In this document: positions 51,870-59,143 of the stretch, one piece after another
How the letters are laid out: each line of letters begins with the position of its first letter
How positions within the stretch are numbered: the first letter of the stretch is position 1
From: Lewinellaceae bacterium
Lineage (GTDB): Bacteria; Bacteroidota; Bacteroidia; Chitinophagales; Saprospiraceae
Direction of reading: 5' to 3'
Length of the DNA stretch: 64,000 bases
Assembly (NCBI GenBank): GCA_016716135.1
Contig: JADJWX010000001.1
Span: forward strand, 62,001-126,000
Notes under the pieces: generated by a model
Told to the model about the DNA's origin: nothing
Databases searched by the model: none
Seen by the model: only the letters and a program-made list of their open reading frames with translations
Program-made: the position numbers and the translations under genes

Positions 51870-51912
51870 TCTTTACTTGAAAAAAAAGATCACTTGCATT
51901 CCAGGGCAGACG

Positions 51913-52458
51913 CATCCCAAATCTCTACAAAAAAAGACCTCGGAGAGGTCAAATGTTTGTAGAATCGCACCGGTTAAACGTTGCACGACCTCAGAGCGGT
52001 CGAATATCCAGGTGTTAACTCCTGCACATGCGACCTCTCTACCGGCGTGCAAAGGCAAGTTATATTTAGGATTCCCCTTTTCGAGCGGGCAGGTTGCTCG
52101 CTGCACTCGGAATGACAAGACCACCTTATAAGAATCCGGGGGGCGAAAGATTTGGAAAAATGGAACATTGCCGCGCCCCCCAGTTTTGGCCTCAGCCTAT
52201 CCCACAATGGTTGGGCTAAAAGAAAGGGGCGACGAAATGTTGCTTTACCGGGTTTTACCGCCCCTCCTGTTTTATTTAATACGCATTGTCATTCCGAGCG
52301 CAGCGAGGAACCTGTACAAGCGCAAGGGAGAAATGCTAAAAGCCAAATGGTTACCACAAATATTACCAATCATTGCACGCCGGTACCGAGGTCGTCGGGC
52401 GCCTTTAAATCTCTGATCTACAAATATTTGACTTCTCCGAAGTCATGTTAAAAATTCA
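51913..52458. mobile_element. Family B palindromic element, copy 2, split by another element
   Basis: The outer parts match the copy at 35488. Left: CATCCCAAATCTCT, GACCTCGGAGAGGTC, AAATGTTTGTAGA, then the central palindrome start up to GCGACCTCTC at 52039. Right: CCGAGGTCGTCGGGCGCC at 52387 onward, then TTAAATCTCTGATCTACAA, GACTTCTCCGAAGTC and GTTAAAAATTC. Removing 52040-52386 and one base restores the uninterrupted palindrome of copy 1. The 11 bases before it (51902 on) read CAGGGCAGACGCATC, the terminus of family A, so a family A remnant may abut it. The gap 51870-52505 has no gene. Confidence 0.7.
52040..52386. mobile_element. 347-bp insert within family B copy 2
   Basis: It has inverted ends of at least 13 bp (TACCGGCGTGCAA at 52040, TTGCACGCCGGTA ending 52386). 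Inside, CTCGCTGCACTCGGAATGACA and, inverted, TGTCATTCCGAGCGCAGCGA form a second inverted pair, a word that is common in bacterial intergenic repeats. A CCCACAATGGTTGGGCTAA stretch near 52200 resembles the palindrome at 15205. It splits the central hairpin of the host element, so it arrived later. Confidence 0.65.
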
Positions 52459-52505
52459 GACTCCAAGTTTCTGTTACTTGTTCAGGATTCATGCGAACCG
52501 GGTTG

Positions 52506-52934
52506 CTACTTTTTCGTCCAGCCGCCCAAAATCGCACCGATCAAGGTAAAAAGTACCAGGGAGTACAGCCCGTCCACCAAAGTCAGGCTGAATGGATTGT
52601 TGGCAAACAGGTTCCCGGTGGCAATGCCAACGAAAAACACCAGGCCAAAAACGCCACCGGCTTTGGCGCCGTCCATCCAGCTGTTGATGCCCATGCGCCC
52701 CAGAAACCAGTTCATGGCCAGCGCATACACGACCATCGCGATGGTATTGACGATCATCGGGGTGGACGACATGGGTACTTCCACGCCGTTTTTGAACATT
52801 TTGTCGCCTTCCATGGTAAAGCCGTTGCCGGCCATCCACTGTTCCTGAAACAGTACACCGTACCAAAGAAAGCCGAGCAGCATGGTGCCGACTACGGCAA
52901 CTACAATTGCCAACCAGTTGGTTTTCCTTTCCAT
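52506..52934 (-). CDS. DUF1761-like membrane protein
   Basis: 142 residues with four predicted helices: WLAIVVAVVGTMLLGFLWYG (about 7-26), MIVNTIAMVVYALAMNWFLG, AGGVFGLVFFVGIATGNLF and SLVLFTLIGAILGGW. The motif FLWYGVLFQEQWMAGNG after the first helix is the hallmark of DUF1761 proteins. Function unknown for the family. It reads leftward and is convergent with the flavin-reductase-like gene across a repeat-filled gap. Confidence 0.85.
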   Translation of the reverse strand: MERKTNWLAIVVAVVGTMLLGFLWYGVLFQEQWMAGNGFTMEGDKMFKNGVEVPMSSTPMIVNTIAMVVYALAMNWFLGRMGINSWMDGAKAGGVFGLVFFVGIATGNLFANNPFSLTLVDGLYSLVLFTLIGAILGGWTKK

Positions 52935-52999
52935 AATTTTGCTTTTTTTAGTTTGTTAACAATAGGAAATGTGTGCAATTGTAAAAAAAATGTTTTAAG

Positions 53000-53034
53000 T
53001 TTTCTCAAAAAAATGTGTTATTTTTTTGAGAAAA
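53000..53034. terminator. A+T hairpin between two leftward genes
   Basis: TTTTCTCAAAAAAAT (53000-53014) and ATTTTTTTGAGAAAA (53020-53034) pair perfectly over 15 bp with the loop GTGTT. It lies 27 bases past the end of the frameshifted membrane protein gene and 66 bases upstream of the DUF1761 start. It probably ends the M1 peptidase operon, though the stem is A+T-only. Confidence 0.55.
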
Positions 53035-53060
53035 AACCACATTTTGCCAGTTTTAAAACT

Positions 53061-53331
53061 TTATGTGTTCTCATTGGAAGTAAGCCGGTTAACAGCAGCA
53101 TACAACATTTGCCGAAGCTGAATCCGGAAAAAAACGAAAACCTGCTGGATCAGAAAAAAGAACAGGATCAAAAGCGGCGAGGTCATGCCGGTGAACGATT
53201 GGGTCCAAAAATAAACGGCTGCTAAAAATAGTTGCATACCGGTAAAGGTTGCCAGCATAGCCAGATAACGCCACTTTTTTTGCCGGAAAACCCGCCAGCC
53301 TCCGGCAATCCCGGCAATTGACGTCCTTTTT
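53061..53331 (-). pseudogene. C-terminal fragment of the membrane protein gene, in shifted frame
   Basis: The frame reads SIAGIAGGWRVFRQKKWRYL, then a hydrophobic helix (LAMLATFTGMQLFLAAVYFW), a short loop, and another helix (LLILFFFLIQQVFVFFRIQL), ending AAVNRLTSNENT. This continues the helix pattern of the 53222-53914 product. Adding one A to the run of five at 53327-53331 would fuse the two frames into 284 residues. Either a real frameshift mutation or a homopolymer miscall. Confidence 0.7.
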
Positions 53332-53914
53332 CCATTCGTTGCATCCGACTGAGCACCGACCACAACAACAGTACGCCTAAACCGCACAACCAAACCGCCA
53401 GCGCCAGCAAAGCCAGCCAAACCGTGTATTTTTCCGACGAAAAATATTCCAGGGATGCCTGAAAAACCAGTGCGACCGGCAGCCAGATCAGGCCTGCCCA
53501 GCACAAAACCAGCACCAGGAAAAACAAGCTGATTTTCAAAAACGGCCAAAAGTAAACCGCTCCCCCCTGCCAAAACTGCCGTGCAGAGGCTTGCCCGGGT
53601 TGGGCGGCACAATACAGCAGACCGCCGTTGATAAATACCGAAAAAAGCAACCACAACAGCATTAACCAGCGGAGTTGACCGATGAGCGGGGTGATGGAAG
53701 CGCCATGTACTTTCAGAAAATCGGTCAGCACAGTATGGTCATATCCATCCATTAGTTTATGGACCTCCAGTGAATGGCCGATAGATGCCTCCAACACTTC
53801 GTAAATCTGGACGCCCAGAGTAAGCGCCAGCCCCAGCTGTATGAGGTATACGTTGGCAGCAACGCGCCATTGGAACAATCCGGTTTTAAGTCCTTGTAAA
53901 AAAGCGTTTCGCAT
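53222..53914 (-). CDS. Multi-helix membrane protein (frameshifted near its end)
   Basis: 230 residues as read, with helices at about 20-40, 82-102, 120-150 and 165-190. The last ~30 residues (after MEKGRQ) look like out-of-frame translation, and the true C-terminus appears in the other frame (53061-53331). No family recognised. It starts 4 bases after the stop codon of the M1 peptidase gene, so they form an operon and may act together at the membrane. Confidence 0.7.
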   Translation of the reverse strand: MRNAFLQGLKTGLFQWRVAANVYLIQLGLALTLGVQIYEVLEASIGHSLEVHKLMDGYDHTVLTDFLKVHGASITPLIGQLRWLMLLWLLFSVFINGGLLYCAAQPGQASARQFWQGGAVYFWPFLKISLFFLVLVLCWAGLIWLPVALVFQASLEYFSSEKYTVWLALLALAVWLCGLGVLLLWSVLSRMQRMEKGRQLPGLPEAGGFSGKKSGVIWLCWQPLPVCNYF

Positions 53915-53918
53915 GGCG

Positions 53919-55919
53919 TCAAACTAAAAAACTGATCATTTGCATCAAATTCTGAATCCAAAACGTCGCTTTTACCGCGTAGCGCCACAGGGGCGCTTTT
54001 GCCGGTTGCAGGGTCAGGCTGTTGTTGTTTAAATCAAGGTCGAGGCCAAGTTTATATCCCGGGTCTATTTGTGCCGAAACCACTTCTGCCCGCCCGCTAA
54101 ACTCGAAGGTATGCCGGCCTTCGATGCCCGACCAACGCAGCAATTCCGTGCTGCCGTCGGCAAACGTAACCAGCACTTCCACCGGAAAAACCCAGTCGCC
54201 TTTGCGCTGTACTTCCACTTTCGACAGAAGCGTTTTTTGGCCTTTGCCATCGCGGTACGTTAGATTATCGGCATTTTCACCAAATATGCCGCGCGGCGGC
54301 GAAAGGTACTCGTTGGTGATGCGCGTAACCGCATAGTCCAGCACCACCGCATCGTAAATACTTTTTTCAAACAAGGTGTACACCTGGTCGGCAAACACCG
54401 AATCGGGTCCGGCCATCAATCCCGTTTTTAACACCGCCAGAAAATCGCTGCCGCGCGGATGGCGAAATTTCCACTGCTCAAAATAGACCCGGATGATCCG
54501 GTCCATTTCAGCCTCCCCGATCAACGCCTCCACCGTGTGCAACGCGGTGGCTGTTTTGCTGTAAATCAGCGCTTTCCGATTCGATTCGGAGAACAGCCAG
54601 CCCGGTCGGCCCACCGTGCCTTCGCGTGGGTTGCGCATGGTGGTGTACTCCACACGGGTCAGCTCGCGGTTATCGAACTGATAACCGAATGCATCCACCA
54701 AGGCATGCTTCCGGCCATAACAGGCATCAATGATGCGGTCTTCAAAATACGTCACAAACCCTTCGTCGAGCCAGGCTTCTTCTTTTTCATTGGAGGCCAC
54801 CATGCCCATAAAATACTGGTGCACAAATTCATGCACGACGAGCGACTCCATGTTGCGAAAATTTTCCGGCATTCCGTAAAACGTGCCTGCCGTAATCAGC
54901 GTCGGGTATTCCATCAGCCCCGAACGCAGGCCGTGAAAAGGCGGGTCTACCACGGTAAGGCTCGGATAGGGATATTTACCCACATGCTTATCCAGGTATT
55001 CAAAAGCAAATTTTAGAGCGTACAGGTAGCGCGGCCCAAGGTCGGCATGTTCCGGCGGGATCAACAGCCGCAGCTGCACCCCGCGCCAGCGGGCTTCCTG
55101 CACTTCGAAATGCGGGTAGGCCGTCCAGGCAAAATCGATCACGTCTTCCACGTGGTAGTGCCGGGTGACGGTGCCGTCGCCGTTATCGGTTTCCCGGACG
55201 AGGCAGCCCGAAGCCCCCATGACAAATTTTTTGTCGGCCGTGATCCGTACGTCGTACACCCCGAAATCGGCGTAAAATTCGGTGCCCCGGAAAAACTGGT
55301 GGCAGTTCCAGTCCCAAACCCCGGCCGCATTTTTTTCAAAAACACCCAGCTGCGGAAACCAGTGGCAAAAGAAAAAAAAGTCTTTGCTGTATCCGGCCCG
55401 GGCGATGGTTTTGGGCAGTTTGGCCCGCCAGTTCAACAAAAAAACCGCCGAATCGCCGGGTTGGATGGGTTTGTCGAGCAGTACTTCCAGGACCGACTGA
55501 TCGGCAGTATTGTTGTCGTCGGGCTGGATGTAGCGCATGGTTGCGCTCAAATCGGCGCCATTTATCCGGCTGATCTTTTCAACGGCGATCCAGCCCCATT
55601 CATCGGCTTTCCGGTGGGCAAAACCTTGTCCGAAAATGGTGGAAGTTCCCTTCAAAAAAGTGGATTCGGTGTTTTTGAACGCATTGAGGTACATGTACAT
55701 CCGCAAAGCCGGGATAGGCGCCGGCGACTGGTTGATAAACCGGATGGTTTGCACCGCATCGATGGTTTTGCTGTGGTGATCAAAGCGGACATCGATGTTG
55801 TAATTTGCCGGGCGGGCGCTCAACGGCTGCGGGAAATTGGGGTTGCACTGGCCGAATCCCAATCGGGTGAATGCAAGCGCGAATGCGATTGCAAGGAAAA
55901 GACGGATGCTGCTGTTCAT
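53919..55919 (-). CDS. M1-family (gluzincin) metallopeptidase, secreted
   Basis: 666 residues with a signal peptide (MNSSIRLFLAIAFALAFTRL to GFGQ). An N-terminal beta domain (YNIDVRFDHHSKTIDAVQTI) precedes the catalytic part. The zinc site HEFVH (H363, E364, H367) is followed by E386 in WLDEGF, which is HExxH-x18-E as required. The M1 exopeptidase motif GxMEN reads GLMEY here (DPPFHGLRSGLMEYPTLI), as in the Bacteroidota M1 branch that lacks the canonical form. A C-terminal beta segment ends in a hydrophobic helix (about 645-665) that may anchor it. It cleaves peptides outside the cytoplasm. Operon with the downstream membrane protein gene. Confidence 0.92.
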   Translation of the reverse strand: MNSSIRLFLAIAFALAFTRLGFGQCNPNFPQPLSARPANYNIDVRFDHHSKTIDAVQTIRFINQSPAPIPALRMYMYLNAFKNTESTFLKGTSTIFGQGFAHRKADEWGWIAVEKISRINGADLSATMRYIQPDDNNTADQSVLEVLLDKPIQPGDSAVFLLNWRAKLPKTIARAGYSKDFFFFCHWFPQLGVFEKNAAGVWDWNCHQFFRGTEFYADFGVYDVRITADKKFVMGASGCLVRETDNGDGTVTRHYHVEDVIDFAWTAYPHFEVQEARWRGVQLRLLIPPEHADLGPRYLYALKFAFEYLDKHVGKYPYPSLTVVDPPFHGLRSGLMEYPTLITAGTFYGMPENFRNMESLVVHEFVHQYFMGMVASNEKEEAWLDEGFVTYFEDRIIDACYGRKHALVDAFGYQFDNRELTRVEYTTMRNPREGTVGRPGWLFSESNRKALIYSKTATALHTVEALIGEAEMDRIIRVYFEQWKFRHPRGSDFLAVLKTGLMAGPDSVFADQVYTLFEKSIYDAVVLDYAVTRITNEYLSPPRGIFGENADNLTYRDGKGQKTLLSKVEVQRKGDWVFPVEVLVTFADGSTELLRWSGIEGRHTFEFSGRAEVVSAQIDPGYKLGLDLDLNNNSLTLQPAKAPLWRYAVKATFWIQNLMQMISFLV

Positions 55920-56186
55920 CTAATTTTTCCGGTAAAAAAACGGTGATCTGCAAAATAAGGGAGAAAAACCCGGGCAGGCGGTATTTCAGAAAAACTTTGT
56001 CCGGGACCCGGCCGCCGGGGGCATGGGCGACGAGCAGCCTGCTGTCGTCAGTTGAAGAAATCAAGTGTCAACCGGATCAGGCAGGCTCGTAGCGCATTTC
56101 CCTTAAAAAATCGTTAAAACCCATACCAAACAGCCTGGAACGGCATCTGTTTACTTAATTTCATTTCAATTTAAGCCACCCACCGT

Positions 56187-57512
56187 ATGACCCAACGACT
56201 ATCTCCCTCCTGCTTAGCCCTGTTTGTTTGCAGTTTTTTATTCCACACCGCTACGGCCCAAACCCATGTAAACCGCACCGCTCCTGCTGATTCCCATGCG
56301 CACCGCAAATACGAAAACACCATTCATCTGGCCGAATTTGGCCTGCTGGAAGGCTACCAGGCCGAAGCGGAAGGCCGAGGTGTTGCGCTGATCGTCAGAG
56401 CCGGCAGCCTGGCCGACCAAGCCGGCATGAAAACCGGCGACATCCTGACCGAAATCGACGGTACACCGGTTCATAACTTTAAAGAACTGCGCCAAGTACT
56501 TGGCGAGAAGGACCGACCGGCCTCCATACACTTCCGGTACTGGACGGGCACGACATACGAAGATGTGCAGCTACAACATCCTGTTCGCGAGAGCACCCCG
56601 TATACCCGGCTGTATTCCCTCAAACTGGCAGAATGCTACGGCCTGGAAGTGGAAAATTACCAACTCAGTGAAAATGGCGGGGTGCTCATCCGGCAAATCA
56701 ATGCTGCACATACCAACCTGGAGATTGGAGATATTATCGTTGGTGCAAATGAGCGCCCCGTGACCACCTGGAGCGAATTGTTCGAATTGCTCGGCCGCTC
56801 GGCGCATCATCTACCCGTTCAGGCGGTGCCACTGGTGGTCCTGCGCCGGGGCAACAGGGTGCTGGTAGATCTTCAACCGGTGATCTGCCCGGTCCGGTTC
56901 AATGAGGTTGAAGCCCGGGATGTGCCGTTATGGGGTATACGCCAAACCCTGCATTGGACGCCCGACAGTGCCCAACGTACCGGCGTCCTGATCGGTCAGC
57001 TCACCAGAAACAGTCCGGCGCAACATTCCGGCTTAAAAGTCGGCGACCGCCTGGTCAGCATAAACGGGGTGCTGATCGATAATTCGATCGACCTGATGCA
57101 AAATTTCGCCAAACATGGCACAGAGGAAATGCTAAATATCCAGGTGCTCCGGGGCAACCAACTGGTAGATATCCGAATGCCGCCACCCACTGTTCCGAAA
57201 ATGCGGAAACCCGCACCGGAAACGCCGGCAGCACCCGAATTCCGCGAAGAAACCACGCTTCAACCCCGCGTTTTCAACGTTTTCCCGAATCCGACTTCCG
57301 GACTGTTTACCCTCGAATTTTCGGCGAAGCCGGGAGCGCTCACGGTACGCCTGTTCAAACTAAACGGCGCCCTGCTCTACACCGAACAACTCGATGATTT
57401 TCAGGGCGAGTACCGCCACCGGTTCGATTTTCGCGGCGAGGCTCCGGGGGCGATGGTTGTGCATATCGAACAGGGCGGAAAGGTGTTTTCCAAGGTGGTT
57501 TTGGTGGAGTGA
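56187..57512 (+). CDS. PDZ-repeat T9SS protein
   Basis: 441 residues with a signal peptide (MTQRLSPSCLALFVCSFLFH to TATAQ). Three PDZ-like domains are visible from their carboxylate loops and GD motifs: GVALIVRAGSLADQAGMKTGDILTEIDG (about 65-92), GVLIRQINAAHTNLEIGDII (~167-187) and GVLIGQLTRNSPAQHSGLKVGDRLVSING (~268-297). There is no protease domain. A T9SS sorting domain closes it (VFNVFPNPTSGLFTLEFSAK ... GAMVVHIEQGGKVFSKVVL). It probably binds peptide C-termini on the cell surface. The next T9SS gene follows within 25-45 bases, so both likely share an mRNA. Confidence 0.87.
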   Translation: MTQRLSPSCLALFVCSFLFHTATAQTHVNRTAPADSHAHRKYENTIHLAEFGLLEGYQAEAEGRGVALIVRAGSLADQAGMKTGDILTEIDGTPVHNFKELRQVLGEKDRPASIHFRYWTGTTYEDVQLQHPVRESTPYTRLYSLKLAECYGLEVENYQLSENGGVLIRQINAAHTNLEIGDIIVGANERPVTTWSELFELLGRSAHHLPVQAVPLVVLRRGNRVLVDLQPVICPVRFNEVEARDVPLWGIRQTLHWTPDSAQRTGVLIGQLTRNSPAQHSGLKVGDRLVSINGVLIDNSIDLMQNFAKHGTEEMLNIQVLRGNQLVDIRMPPPTVPKMRKPAPETPAAPEFREETTLQPRVFNVFPNPTSGLFTLEFSAKPGALTVRLFKLNGALLYTEQLDDFQGEYRHRFDFRGEAPGAMVVHIEQGGKVFSKVVLVE

Positions 57513-57554
57513 GCAACATGTGGTTACCCCAGGAGTATGTCTAAATTTTTTACC

Positions 57555-59051
57555 ATGAAATATGTCTGCCTGACCTTTCTGTTAATGCTCCCGTTCGTGC
57601 CGCTTTGCGCACAAAACTGGATGCCGTTGATCGCCGGTGAAACCCAACACTACCGGCTCGGCAATGCCCAACACATTACCCACAGTTTACGGATCGACTC
57701 CGTAAAACTGGCCGGGGGCGACACGGTTTTTTATCTGAACCGTGTGCTGGAACGCGTTCTTTTTCCGCTCGCTCCAGGCGATTCCCTGTTCGTTCCGTTT
57801 CCCGGGCAAGGCCAGTTTCTTGGCCAGACTATGGTCCGCAAACCAGACGGCAGTTTGGTCCTGGCAGCTGAACGCATCCTGTTTGATACGACCATTATCC
57901 TGCGGCCTTGGGACGACCCTGGGTCGAGCTGGCTCGCGGTGCCGGAAAGTCAGATGATGGCCACGGTGCTATCGGTGACGGAAGACCTGGTATTGGGCGA
58001 GGCCGATTCGCTCAAGACCATTCAATTTGATAACGGTGTGCATTGGGTCTTGTCTCGCCGGCACGGCCTGGTCAGCTGCCCCGATCCGAACGGCGCCGGC
58101 ACAATTCATCTTAGTGGCCTGGAAAAAAAACAGCTGGGCGACCGGTTGTACCGTTTTGACGATTTTTTTGATTTCCAGGTGGGGGATGTATTTGAATACT
58201 CGGGTTATGTGTTTTCCCTGAGCGGCTCAACGAACTTTACCGAGCAGTACACTATTTTGGAAAAACTCGCCGACCCGGAAAAAAACGCCTATTTCGCCGA
58301 ATACCGGTGGCACAGGCTTCGGCAGGGGGGTAATCCTGGCCTGACGGTTGGGATCGACACGGTTTGGTGGACGTTCAACCGCAGCGATTACGCCAATATT
58401 GCAACCTTTCCCCGGCAGTTAATCCCGATTGCAAACCATTATTTTCTTGGGCAAAATGTGTTTTCGGAAACCCGGTATTTTGAAAATGGCCTTCTTCGCC
58501 TGGGCTCGCCATTTTTCCAATATCCGGACAATGAAAATGAGGGCTACTGCGCTGTTTTATGGGAACAAAGCGGCACGGACCCCGCATTGGAGCCGTTTTT
58601 AGACGCATTGGAATGTACCGGACAAAGTTATTTTGAGGAATTTACGCTGGGGCTTGGCAGAACCGCCTATCACATTGGAATTATTGACAACACAATTTCC
58701 GAATACCTGCGCGGCGCAGTCATCCAGGGCGATACGGTTGGAGAAATATCGCCCGACTGGCTTTTTTCCGGGGTGAAAACGCCGGTGCTCGACCAGCAGG
58801 CATTTGCCGCCTACCCGAATCCGGCATACGACCGGATTACCATTCGTCCGGCTTCCGACCGGTACCAGCCGCTTTGGATCACGCTGCACGATGCGCTTGG
58901 CCGGGAAGTCCGGCGTTTTGGTGCGCAAAATTCAAATGCCGGAACGGTACTCGATCTGGCCGGCCTCCCGGGCGGCATGCACTTCATCCGGGTACAATGC
59001 GCGGCCGGAATATGGACGGAGAAATTTTTTATCCGGGGTTCCAAAGGCTAG
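57555..59051 (+). CDS. Secreted T9SS protein, unrecognised core
   Basis: 498 residues from the ATG at 57555 (MKYVCLTFLLMLPFVPLCAQ, clean signal peptide); an ATG at 57537 adds six residues and has AGGAG only one base ahead of it, too close to serve. The central ~380 residues are beta-rich without a family I know (YRLGNAQHITHSLRIDSVKL, FDDFFDFQVGDVFEYSGYVF). The end is a T9SS sorting domain (FAAYPNPAYDRITIRPASDR ... GGMHFIRVQCAAGIWTEKFF). It lies directly after the PDZ-repeat T9SS gene; a shared transcript suggests linked surface functions. Confidence 0.85.
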   Translation: MKYVCLTFLLMLPFVPLCAQNWMPLIAGETQHYRLGNAQHITHSLRIDSVKLAGGDTVFYLNRVLERVLFPLAPGDSLFVPFPGQGQFLGQTMVRKPDGSLVLAAERILFDTTIILRPWDDPGSSWLAVPESQMMATVLSVTEDLVLGEADSLKTIQFDNGVHWVLSRRHGLVSCPDPNGAGTIHLSGLEKKQLGDRLYRFDDFFDFQVGDVFEYSGYVFSLSGSTNFTEQYTILEKLADPEKNAYFAEYRWHRLRQGGNPGLTVGIDTVWWTFNRSDYANIATFPRQLIPIANHYFLGQNVFSETRYFENGLLRLGSPFFQYPDNENEGYCAVLWEQSGTDPALEPFLDALECTGQSYFEEFTLGLGRTAYHIGIIDNTISEYLRGAVIQGDTVGEISPDWLFSGVKTPVLDQQAFAAYPNPAYDRITIRPASDRYQPLWITLHDALGREVRRFGAQNSNAGTVLDLAGLPGGMHFIRVQCAAGIWTEKFFIRGSKG

Positions 59052-59088
59052 TGCTCCCCGAATTTATTGCGAAAAACGCCCCTCCGGA

Positions 59089-59117
59089 TTGAAGTCGGCG
59101 GCAAAGCCCTATTTTTG
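59089..59117 (+). promoter_or_regulatory. Bacteroidota-type promoter of the TMTC-like gene
   Basis: TTG (59089-59091), 18 bases, then TATTTTTG (59110-59117) fits the -33 / -7 pattern of Bacteroidota housekeeping promoters. The ATG lies 26 bases further on. This is the best-formed promoter that I found in the window. Confidence 0.6.
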
Positions 59118-59143
59118 GCAATCTGTTCCGCGATTTTAGGTTT

